Below are positions 36,379 through 43,612 of a stretch of DNA of 55,084 nt, one piece after another. The notes under the pieces are model-generated. The model had not been told where the DNA came from, did no database searches, and saw only the letters and a program-made list of their open reading frames with translations. Source of the stretch: Lachnospiraceae bacterium (lineage in GTDB: Bacteria > Bacillota > Clostridia > Lachnospirales > Lachnospiraceae). Position 1 is the stretch's first letter, and the number at the start of each line of letters is the position of its first letter. The position numbers and the translations under genes were made by a program. The stretch spans positions 1-55,084 of the forward strand of contig JAISSU010000020.1 in NCBI GenBank assembly GCA_031272985.1, written 5' to 3'.

Positions 36379-37365
36379 TCACGGACGTAACAGCAGCAAT
36401 TCCACCGCCAATTTTTCGTCAATCATTCCCGTTTTTATGGCTTCGTCCGCCTCAGCCACTTCATTCAATGATTCTTTCAGGTATTCGAAGCTTAAATTTC
36501 GCTGACGCAAGCGGTATTTGCCCGCAGCGAAAGGATGTATTTTTAATTTCGAGGCTATCTCCTGCTGTCCATATCCTTCCTGCGCCATTGCCTTTGTTTC
36601 CAATAATAAACGATATTCTCTCCCCAGCATAGATAGGATTTTCACAGGCGCCTCGCGAAGCGAAAGCAAGTCCTCGTAATATGAAAGCGCTTTGGAGCGA
36701 TTCCCGTCAGTGGCTGCTTCGAGCATCTCAAAGATTCGATTTTGTAGTGTCGGTGTGCAAACGGCTGTAATGTCTTCTTCATTGATAGTCGTGCCCTCTC
36801 CCACATAAGCAAAAAGCTTTTCGCATTCACAGGCGATGGTGCTCATGTCGTTTCCGACTACCAGGATTAACCTGTCGCATACCCGTTCGGAGATTTCTAT
36901 TTTATTCTGCCTTGCACGAGAACGTATCCATTTCCCCAGAGTTTTTTCGTCCTGACGTGCGAAATCGACTGCTGTTCCTGTTTTGGAAACACCTTTATAT
37001 ATTTTACCCCTTTTGTCAATCTCATCTTCCGAAAACAAAACATAGAGATAATCCGGCAATTCTTTCGAGAGAAATTCGGTAAGCCTTTGCCTGTCCTTAT
37101 CCCCAGCGCTCTTAAAAAAGCCCGTATCTTTAAGGACAATAAGCCTTCTGTCCGAAAAGAATGGCATGGTCATAGCCATGTCCATGATTTCAATGGGTTT
37201 AGCGTCCTTTGCTTCAAATACCGACACATTAGGAGAATCCTTTTCCGGAAGGATTGCAGAAATAAGCTTATCCAAAAACTGACGGCGAAGATAGGATTCT
37301 TCCCCGTACAGCAAGTACAGATGTTTTAAATTTCCTGATTTAATGTCTTCATTAATTCGTTGCAT
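36379..37365 (-). CDS. holA: DNA polymerase III subunit delta
   Basis: 328 residues. It is the clamp-loader subunit that opens the beta clamp. The N-terminus is typical: HLYLLYGEESYLRRQFLDKL (about 15-34), followed by a AAA+-like fold without Walker motifs as usual for delta. VVGNDMSTIACECEKLFAYV (about 178) and the C-terminal helical domain (HPFAAGKYRLRQRNLSFEYL) also fit. The start ATG at 37365 has only a weak site and lies 15 nt after the hydroxy-acid oxidase stop codon, so it may be coupled. Confidence 0.95.
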   Translation of the reverse strand: MQRINEDIKSGNLKHLYLLYGEESYLRRQFLDKLISAILPEKDSPNVSVFEAKDAKPIEIMDMAMTMPFFSDRRLIVLKDTGFFKSAGDKDRQRLTEFLSKELPDYLYVLFSEDEIDKRGKIYKGVSKTGTAVDFARQDEKTLGKWIRSRARQNKIEISERVCDRLILVVGNDMSTIACECEKLFAYVGEGTTINEEDITAVCTPTLQNRIFEMLEAATDGNRSKALSYYEDLLSLREAPVKILSMLGREYRLLLETKAMAQEGYGQQEIASKLKIHPFAAGKYRLRQRNLSFEYLKESLNEVAEADEAIKTGMIDEKLAVELLLLRP

Positions 37366-37380
37366 AATGCTCTAATAGTC

Positions 37381-38397
37381 TCAGACTCTAATCATGTCTC
37401 GTGTGATTTCATCAAGCGAATGCGCACCGCACATCGCCATCGTGTCAATTAATTCAGAAGCGAGCTTTTCTGTATACACCCTTACTCCTTCATTACCTCC
37501 GCCATATACAGCCGTAACAAAGGGACGGCCGATTAATACCGCGTCAGCTCCCAGTGCGAGTGCCTTAAAAATCGTAATACCGTCGCGGATCCCTCCGTCC
37601 ACAAATACCTTTAGTGAGTCGCCTACAGCATCCTTTATCTCTCCTAACACCTCGGCTGTCGCAGGACAAGAATCAAGTACTCGCCCCCCGTGATTCGAAA
37701 CGACGATTCCTGCCACGCCGGCTTCTTTTGCCTTAAGTGCGCCCTTAACGGTCATAATGCCTTTTAAAATAAAGGGAACCCCGAGCGCTTTTGCAATCTC
37801 ACTAAGACCAGAAACCGAAATACTACCGGCAGGAGGGGTAAGGTTCTTTAAAAACGGCAGACCCGCGGCATCAATATCCATTGCGACAGCAAACGGGGAC
37901 GCCGCCTTAACCGCTTCAATCTTAGATTTCAGGGTATTTGCGTCCCAAGGCTTAATCGTAGGAACACCTAAGCCCAAAGCCTGCGAAATCGCCTTCAGAG
38001 CAGAAAGCATAACATCAGGATTTGTTCCGTCACCTGTGAAAGCCGCTATCCCCGCATCCGCACAAGCCGATACCAAGATATCATTATATTGTAAATCGTC
38101 GTATTTATCACCGTAATGCAGCTTTAAAGCACCGACAGGTGCGGCAAAAATCGGATACTTAAAAGTCTTTCCGAATACTGAAAACTTCGTATCTACAGGT
38201 TTATTCTCACAAATAGTATCCATCTGCAGACGGATGTCATTCCACTTCTCGAAATTCCTGATAGCGACCGTGCCGCTGCCCTTTGCTCCGGGCCCCGGGA
38301 CATTCCCCGCACATACCTTTCCGTTACATATCTTGCAAGGCTTACAGAGCGTGCCCATAGTACCAGAAGCACTCGCTATTAATTCATCATAAGTCAT
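37381..38397 (-). CDS. FMN-dependent alpha-hydroxy-acid oxidising protein
   Basis: 338 residues, ATG with GGGAGGGG upstream. The TIM-barrel of the lactate/glycolate oxidase family is visible: FAAPVGALKLHYG near the N-terminus, ILKGIMTVKGALKAKEAGV (about 212-230), IVVSNHGGRVLDSCPAT (about 233-249, catalytic His and Arg) and VFVDGGIRDG...GADAVLIGRPF (about 270-295, FMN phosphate loop). A cysteine-rich start (CKPCKICNGKVC) is typical of the anaerobe subfamily. The substrate (lactate or another 2-hydroxy acid) cannot be told, and in an anaerobe it probably works as a dehydrogenase. It has its own promoter. Confidence 0.9.
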   Translation of the reverse strand: MTYDELIASASGTMGTLCKPCKICNGKVCAGNVPGPGAKGSGTVAIRNFEKWNDIRLQMDTICENKPVDTKFSVFGKTFKYPIFAAPVGALKLHYGDKYDDLQYNDILVSACADAGIAAFTGDGTNPDVMLSALKAISQALGLGVPTIKPWDANTLKSKIEAVKAASPFAVAMDIDAAGLPFLKNLTPPAGSISVSGLSEIAKALGVPFILKGIMTVKGALKAKEAGVAGIVVSNHGGRVLDSCPATAEVLGEIKDAVGDSLKVFVDGGIRDGITIFKALALGADAVLIGRPFVTAVYGGGNEGVRVYTEKLASELIDTMAMCGAHSLDEITRDMIRV

Positions 38398-38433
38398 AAC
38401 AAAAACCCCTCCCGGTCAAGTTCTTATGTTTCT

Positions 38434-38461
38434 ATTATAGGTTTTTGGGGACGATTTGCAA
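38434..38461 (-). promoter_or_regulatory. Promoter of the alpha-hydroxy-acid oxidase gene
   Basis: On the minus strand TTGCAA (38461-38456), a 16-bp spacer and TATAAT (38439-38434). The spacer end CCCAAAAACC-TATAAT resembles that of the valS promoter (CCAAAAACC-TATAAT). Confidence 0.65.
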
Positions 38462-38530
38462 GAGGTTTTCATTTACAACCACCTCGTGCCATAGTATCCT
38501 GTGGTTGTATTCTTTTGGAGGTTCTTTTTT

Positions 38531-39082
38531 ATGGTTGATTTTTGCGTTTCTGTGAGAAAAGCTGTTTTTGGTGATTTGCCGGCCATTATGCTTATCATTG
38601 AGCAGGCTAAGGTGTTTTTACGTGATTGCGGTATTAAGCAGTGGCAGGACGGGTATCCGCAACCGGAGGATATCGAGTCGGATATTGAAAATAAAGAGGG
38701 GTACGTCTTAGTCAAAGAGAATGGTTTTTCGCAATCCGGTTCTGTTTCGGCGGCTATTGCAGGCTATTTCTGCCTCGCCAAAAGGGACGAACCTGACTAT
38801 GCGATAATCGACGGAGCTTGGCTTAATGATGAGCCATACGGAGTAATTCACAGAAGCGCCATTGACAATGAGTCTAAGGGAAAAGGACTTTCGAAGGTAA
38901 TTTTTGATTTCGCCAAGAAAAGCTGTATAGAAGACGGGATCTATAATTTGCGTGTCGATACGCAAGATGAAAACACCAGAATGCAACATATTATATTAAA
39001 GAACGGGTACACGTTTTGCGGGATCGTTCAGGTGCCAGAAGGTCCACGAAAAGCATACCAGATTAATTTTCGAGCTGACTAA
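38531..39082 (+). CDS. GNAT family N-acetyltransferase
   Basis: 183 residues from the ATG at 38531 with TTGGAGG about 10 nt upstream; the frame is open from 38501 but that part precedes the site. The GNAT core is visible: VRKAVFGDLPAIMLII at the start, YGVIHRSAIDNESKGKGLSK (about 107-126, the acetyl-CoA loop) and LRVDTQDENTRMQHII followed by LKNGYTFCGI (about 140-165). The substrate is unknown. Its stop codon overlaps that of the convergent sortase gene by 3-4 bp. Confidence 0.92.
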   Translation: MVDFCVSVRKAVFGDLPAIMLIIEQAKVFLRDCGIKQWQDGYPQPEDIESDIENKEGYVLVKENGFSQSGSVSAAIAGYFCLAKRDEPDYAIIDGAWLNDEPYGVIHRSAIDNESKGKGLSKVIFDFAKKSCIEDGIYNLRVDTQDENTRMQHIILKNGYTFCGIVQVPEGPRKAYQINFRAD

Positions 39083-39942
39083 TCATCCATTATCATCCCC
39101 TGCGGCGGGATCTTTCGATTACGTCTCTTCCATGCCACGAATACGACCACCAGCATTACGATGGTGGATGTGATCGCGGCGGCGAGCATTTGTTTTTCAA
39201 AATCCGATAGCCCGCGTCTTTCGCCTTCTGCCGTGGCTTTCAGATAATTATCTAATTCGGTACGCACTCCGCGAATCAGAAGGCGATGTGAATTTATATT
39301 TAGGGGCGTACAGGTCATGAGGGTACAGATATCTTTTCCGGGGATTGGGTAAAGCTGGGAGAGTTCTTCGGGTTCGACCACGAATATATCTTCTATTTCA
39401 TAAGCTATTGTCTCCCCAAGTACATGAATTACAAAAATATCCCCAATAATGAGTTTATCGACATTCGTAAATAATTCCTTTCCCGGGCGACCGCGGTGCG
39501 CGGCGAGTATGCATCCTGTGCCTATGCCGCCTACAGGCAGAGCGGTCTCGGGGATGTGTCCGACGCCTTTTTCGAGAACCTCATCGGATGCGCCATGATA
39601 TATGGGAATAGAGAGCGCAAGAGCAGGGATTTCAAGCGAGCCCATAATACCATCCCCATTTACATTTAGAATCGTCTCATAATCCGTAGGGTAGGCGATA
39701 CCGCTGCCCGCGACGAATGGATCTTCCACCGCAGAAAGACCCGACAACGCGTCATTATAGGCACGGGCTCGTGCGAGCTCGTCTTCGATAATGGCGGGGG
39801 GTAGTTCATTAACATTGCTTTCGTATGCCTCAATTAAAGAACGTTGCACCCTGTTCGAAAGAAACGAGGCTACAAAGGGATATGAGGCAATCAGAACGCC
39901 GATTATTATGATTATCGTTACAATGATGGCACGTTTTCGCAT
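39079..39942 (-). CDS. srtC: Class C (pilus-type) sortase, second copy
   Basis: 287 residues from the ATG at 39942; a TTG at 39954 directly after the upstream stop codon is an alternative, and neither has a good site. N-terminal membrane helix (about 5-24), the class C lid motif DPF (74-76), catalytic His149 (AAHRGRP), Cys211 (TLMTC) and Arg220 (NSHRLLIRG), then a C-terminal helix (about 243-265) and a basic end, as in pilin polymerases. Class C sortases join pilins through lysines of the pilin motif. It follows the first sortase directly, and the pilin genes precede both. Confidence 0.95.
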   Translation of the reverse strand: MRKRAIIVTIIIIIGVLIASYPFVASFLSNRVQRSLIEAYESNVNELPPAIIEDELARARAYNDALSGLSAVEDPFVAGSGIAYPTDYETILNVNGDGIMGSLEIPALALSIPIYHGASDEVLEKGVGHIPETALPVGGIGTGCILAAHRGRPGKELFTNVDKLIIGDIFVIHVLGETIAYEIEDIFVVEPEELSQLYPIPGKDICTLMTCTPLNINSHRLLIRGVRTELDNYLKATAEGERRGLSDFEKQMLAAAITSTIVMLVVVFVAWKRRNRKIPPQGMIMDD

Positions 39943-39954
39943 ATAATAATCCAA

Positions 39955-40791
39955 TCATTTTATTTTGATATATGTACGGCGGCGATGGCGTACCACCGCC
40001 ACAATCGTGATTATGATTCCCATCGCGAGGGCGGTCAATAATCCCGCAATTAATAATGTCAGGTTTATCTTTATTATTCCTTTTGTGCCCTCTTCGTCAA
40101 GTACCGAATCATCGCGAATTCCGCGAACAAAGAGGCGGTGGGAATTTATTCCGTATGGAGTGCAGGTTACGAGTGATATGTAATCCTCTCCCACCACGGG
40201 CAGGAGGGGCTTTGTTTCTTCGGGAACTACGACCATGATTTGGTCAACGCGGTAACCGAGCCTTATTCCGAGGACATGGATAATTATGGCATCCCCGACC
40301 TCTACTCTATCTAAATGCGTAAAAAGTACGCGTGAAGGGATGGCATTGTGACCTACGAGTACGCAGTGCGTTCCCTCACCTCCCACAGGAAGCGCGGTAG
40401 TAGGCATATGTCCTATCCCGATTTCAAGTACTTCATCGGAGACACCATGATAAATGGGAAGGCTCAAATCAATTGAAGGGACCTCCAGAGTCGCCATGAC
40501 GCCTGTATTTCCCGCGACTAATATTTCGCCGTAGTCGGGGAAGGGGACGGGTTCCTTTTCAGAAAAAGGGTCATATGGGGCGAGTCCCGATACGCGCCTG
40601 TTATATTCCATGGCTAGCAAGAGTTGCTCGTTTACTTCAGTATCCGTGAGATTGACAGAATCCCGTTCATATTGCTCGACTAAATCCTTTGATTGTCGGG
40701 TATTCCACATAGACGAAATCCAGGGGTAGGCAAAGATGCCTACCCCGATGAGGATGAGAATAATCGCAATTATAGGAGTTAATTTTTTCAT
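39955..40791 (-). CDS. srtC: Class C (pilus-type) sortase, first copy
   Basis: 278 residues from the ATG at 40791 (GGGA 6 nt upstream); the frame continues to 40854 but is not protein-like there. N-terminal helix (about 5-24), lid DPF (74-76), catalytic His148 (LVGHNAI), Cys210 (SLVTC) and Arg219 (NSHRLFVRG), and a C-terminal helix (about 240-265) with a basic tail. It is clearly related to the second copy but differs in the active-site surroundings (SLVTC against TLMTC, GHNAIP against AHRGRP), so the two may prefer different sorting signals. Between it and the pilin lies a 188-nt gap with inverted repeats. Confidence 0.95.
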   Translation of the reverse strand: MKKLTPIIAIILILIGVGIFAYPWISSMWNTRQSKDLVEQYERDSVNLTDTEVNEQLLLAMEYNRRVSGLAPYDPFSEKEPVPFPDYGEILVAGNTGVMATLEVPSIDLSLPIYHGVSDEVLEIGIGHMPTTALPVGGEGTHCVLVGHNAIPSRVLFTHLDRVEVGDAIIIHVLGIRLGYRVDQIMVVVPEETKPLLPVVGEDYISLVTCTPYGINSHRLFVRGIRDDSVLDEEGTKGIIKINLTLLIAGLLTALAMGIIITIVAVVRHRRRTYIKIK

Positions 40792-40858
40792 CCGGATTCC
40801 CATTTGCGGGCGTGATGAACGCACCCCAAAATAATTAATTATACATCGCTGCAATTTA

Positions 40859-40991
40859 GTGTGCCCGCGCTTAAGACAAAGCTTCTAAGCAAGACATGCC
40901 GGGCATGTGAGCGAGGAAGGATTTGTCGAAGACCTTTAGGGCACACGACTACATTGCACTTATTTACACGGGTAATTTATCACCGTGCAAT
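40859..40991 (-). repeat. Nested inverted repeats between major pilin and sortases
   Basis: GTGTGCCC (40859-40866) pairs with GGGCACAC (40939-40946) and encloses a perfect ACATGCC/GGCATGT hairpin (40894-40908). A second system, ATTGCAC (40953-40959) with GTGCAAT (40985-40991), overlaps the pilin stop codon and competes with CACGG/CCGTG (40967-40971 and 40983-40987). There is no U-run. Such structure could reduce sortase expression relative to pilin, or mark a processing site. Confidence 0.55.
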
Positions 40992-43475
40992 TTTACGTTT
41001 TTTACTACCAACTATCAGGCACAGGCCAAGACCGATGACCACAATACCTACGACTACGAATACCACGCTGCCCTTTCCGCCGGTGAATGGTAACAGGAAG
41101 GCTTTCGTATTGAAAACATTGAAGATATTGCTAGCCGCGGCGGTCTGGTTAATCTGATATGTGGTGGGATCTACCCATTCGCCAAGTGACGTATAATTTA
41201 CTGCTACTACAGGCATTGTATTGGCATCAGGTAGATTATACCCTTCCGGTGCGGCAGTTTCCACCAAATAATAGTATACCGTGGCCGCATCCGCTTTTTC
41301 AGTCTGTCCCGGGGAGGTAGCATCCTGTTTTCCGTAGGATAATCCTACAAATTCGGCATAACCGGTCTGACCATTTACAGTCTTTGTCTCTACTTCGTAA
41401 TCATAATAATCACCGCTAATAGAATCATATCTTTGGACGAAGCCGCTTGAGATGCCGGAGTCATCCAATACGACCTGATTAATGGTAACTGAAGTAGCTA
41501 CATCAGCCGTATACTGGTCGAAATCATATTTAAGCGTACCTGATCCCACGGTGCCGCCGCTCCAGTTTGCAGCTGTATTAAAATATGTAGATGTCATATC
41601 TACCGGCACGAGTTTAAATTTCGCCCCGTCAAGTAAGATTGAGTTATCATTTACGTCCTTCTTAACAATGTGCAGACCGCCTGTATAAACATAGGGTTCC
41701 TCGCTCTCACGGGTAGTCGGGGGAGGTCCGTCCGGATAATCGTCAGTCGGATATTCAGGAGTATCGGGATATTCCGGATCATCAGGAGGATTAGGCTCAT
41801 CTTCTTCCGGATTATCGGGATTTTCAGGAGGCGTATCAGGTTTGTCATCTCCCGGCGGCTGATCAGGATAGTCGGCGGGCCAACCTTCGTAACTTGTGTC
41901 ATTAACAAATACCAGCTTGCTGCCGTTTTCCAATGGTTTATTCAGTGCGGCAGTATCTAAAACACGCGTCGATATTTTAATATGCAATTTCGTATAGTAA
42001 TTGAAATCCTCAATAATATTACCATTTGAGTCTGTAGCAGGTGTGGCGTCCAAAGTCGGGTCTTGATCATCGTCTCCAATATAGGATGACGACACATCAG
42101 GTCCGTTATAACCGAGTTTCGCACGTCCGACATCGGTCAAAACAATGCTCACCTTTCCACCGCCGCCGACTACGGGTTCTGACGGATAAACCCAATAATC
42201 TACTCCGGCTTCCAACACAGTTTTAGCATCTGAATATGACGGGTATAAAGGCGTATAATCCGAATTATCCGTATAGTAGCGAGTGAACTCACCTTCTACC
42301 ACATTAGGCGTAAGATCATCATCCGGACCATTTAATACCCACACCTCGACGCTTCCGCGAATATACTCAAGCCCTACTCCAAAGGTATCAACTACCGTGT
42401 AGTTAGAGCCATTGTCCGCTATCTGCGGAGGAAGATCCGCATCTATATACCAATTAACAGGCTCATCATAATCGGCGCCGCGATGATCCGTTAGATTCTC
42501 CTGTAATCCGGCCTCGGAATCATCCGTATCCACACCGGTACCAACCTTTTTGGTAATGCCGATGTCCTCATTTTTAGGATAAACATGTACATCGTATAAC
42601 AGGTAATCATCCTGTCCCTCATCTACCATTGTAGTTGCAGGGTTATCTCCCGGCACAAAGGTATTATTTGCAATGTATCCAAATTGACCGGTAAGCTCGT
42701 TAAAATTCGGCGTGGCAGGGTCGTCAGCGGTCCATAAACCTGATGCTTCATTAAAGTATAGGGTGAGGGGGTCATCCGCCTGATTATCCAGTGTCGAATC
42801 ATATCCCGGCACATAAGGATATCCAATCGGCTTAGACGAACCTTTAATCGTCGTCGGAATACTCACAAGGAACGGATCGGCAGGACGAGCTACCTTAGGC
42901 GGTTTCTGCTCGGTCACAAGATAAATACCCACCGGAAGACTATCTGGACCCGTAGTCGCCTGTCCTGTCGTAGCATCTGTGGTCAGTTCTAATCCTTTTC
43001 CTCCATTCAGAGAGTTAATAGCGGAAGCTGTCGGATCCAGTTTGTATTGTATTCCTTTGTACTCGAACACAACATCAGCGGCGGTATCTGTCGATTCCAG
43101 CGGAACCACCTTCTGAATATGGAATACAACCGGATCGTAAGTAGCCCCTGAATCCGCTACTCCATCATGATCATCATCATCAATGGTAACACCCGGTTGC
43201 TCACCTAAAGGTACTGCATCCGAAGGCACAGTATCAGGCAGACCATCCGGTGTCGTAACGTTTGAATCTGAGTTGTCATAATTATCCGGAACTTCACGTC
43301 CGTCATTTCTAATCATGGGATATGTCCCATTTAATAAATACTTGTGAATCGTTATACTTCCCAGCTCGTCCGGGTCTACGACCGTATCAGCGCAGACCGG
43401 GAGCACCATTCCCAGTACCAGCACCAGCGCGAGGACTAATGCGGCGATTTTGCTCATTCTTTTTCGTGTTTTCAT
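40980..43475 (-). CDS. LPXTG-anchored major pilin (SpaH/EbpB-like)
   Basis: 831 residues from the ATG at 43475 (GAAGGA 8-9 nt upstream). The frame is open 47 codons further to a TTG at 43616 that overlaps the stop of the giant gene and has its own GAAGGGGG, so a longer form is possible. Sec signal peptide (KIAALVLALVLVLGMVLPVC, then AD). An N-terminal pilin domain is followed by the pilin motif DVHVYPKN near residue 295, whose Lys takes part in polymerisation. Next come a Cna-B-like domain (about 310-520), an acidic Pro-rich stalk (about 530-590), and a SpaA-like domain (IVKKDVNDNS, about 600) with the E-box YYLVETAAPEGYNLP (about 735). It ends with LPFTG (795-799), a hydrophobic stretch and basic residues. 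This is the shaft subunit. Confidence 0.93.
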   Translation of the reverse strand: MKTRKRMSKIAALVLALVLVLGMVLPVCADTVVDPDELGSITIHKYLLNGTYPMIRNDGREVPDNYDNSDSNVTTPDGLPDTVPSDAVPLGEQPGVTIDDDDHDGVADSGATYDPVVFHIQKVVPLESTDTAADVVFEYKGIQYKLDPTASAINSLNGGKGLELTTDATTGQATTGPDSLPVGIYLVTEQKPPKVARPADPFLVSIPTTIKGSSKPIGYPYVPGYDSTLDNQADDPLTLYFNEASGLWTADDPATPNFNELTGQFGYIANNTFVPGDNPATTMVDEGQDDYLLYDVHVYPKNEDIGITKKVGTGVDTDDSEAGLQENLTDHRGADYDEPVNWYIDADLPPQIADNGSNYTVVDTFGVGLEYIRGSVEVWVLNGPDDDLTPNVVEGEFTRYYTDNSDYTPLYPSYSDAKTVLEAGVDYWVYPSEPVVGGGGKVSIVLTDVGRAKLGYNGPDVSSSYIGDDDQDPTLDATPATDSNGNIIEDFNYYTKLHIKISTRVLDTAALNKPLENGSKLVFVNDTSYEGWPADYPDQPPGDDKPDTPPENPDNPEEDEPNPPDDPEYPDTPEYPTDDYPDGPPPTTRESEEPYVYTGGLHIVKKDVNDNSILLDGAKFKLVPVDMTSTYFNTAANWSGGTVGSGTLKYDFDQYTADVATSVTINQVVLDDSGISSGFVQRYDSISGDYYDYEVETKTVNGQTGYAEFVGLSYGKQDATSPGQTEKADAATVYYYLVETAAPEGYNLPDANTMPVVAVNYTSLGEWVDPTTYQINQTAAASNIFNVFNTKAFLLPFTGGKGSVVFVVVGIVVIGLGLCLIVGSKKRKIAR

Positions 43476-43612
43476 AGTTTTTTCCTTCTCATCCTTAATC
43501 TCAATGACCTGTTTACGAGTGACTTCTTCCCCTTGTATTTTTCTTAGTTTAGGTATCCATTTCGGATGACCTCTCATATAGCTTGCGGGGTCTCTTACCT
43601 TTGGTTTTTCTC

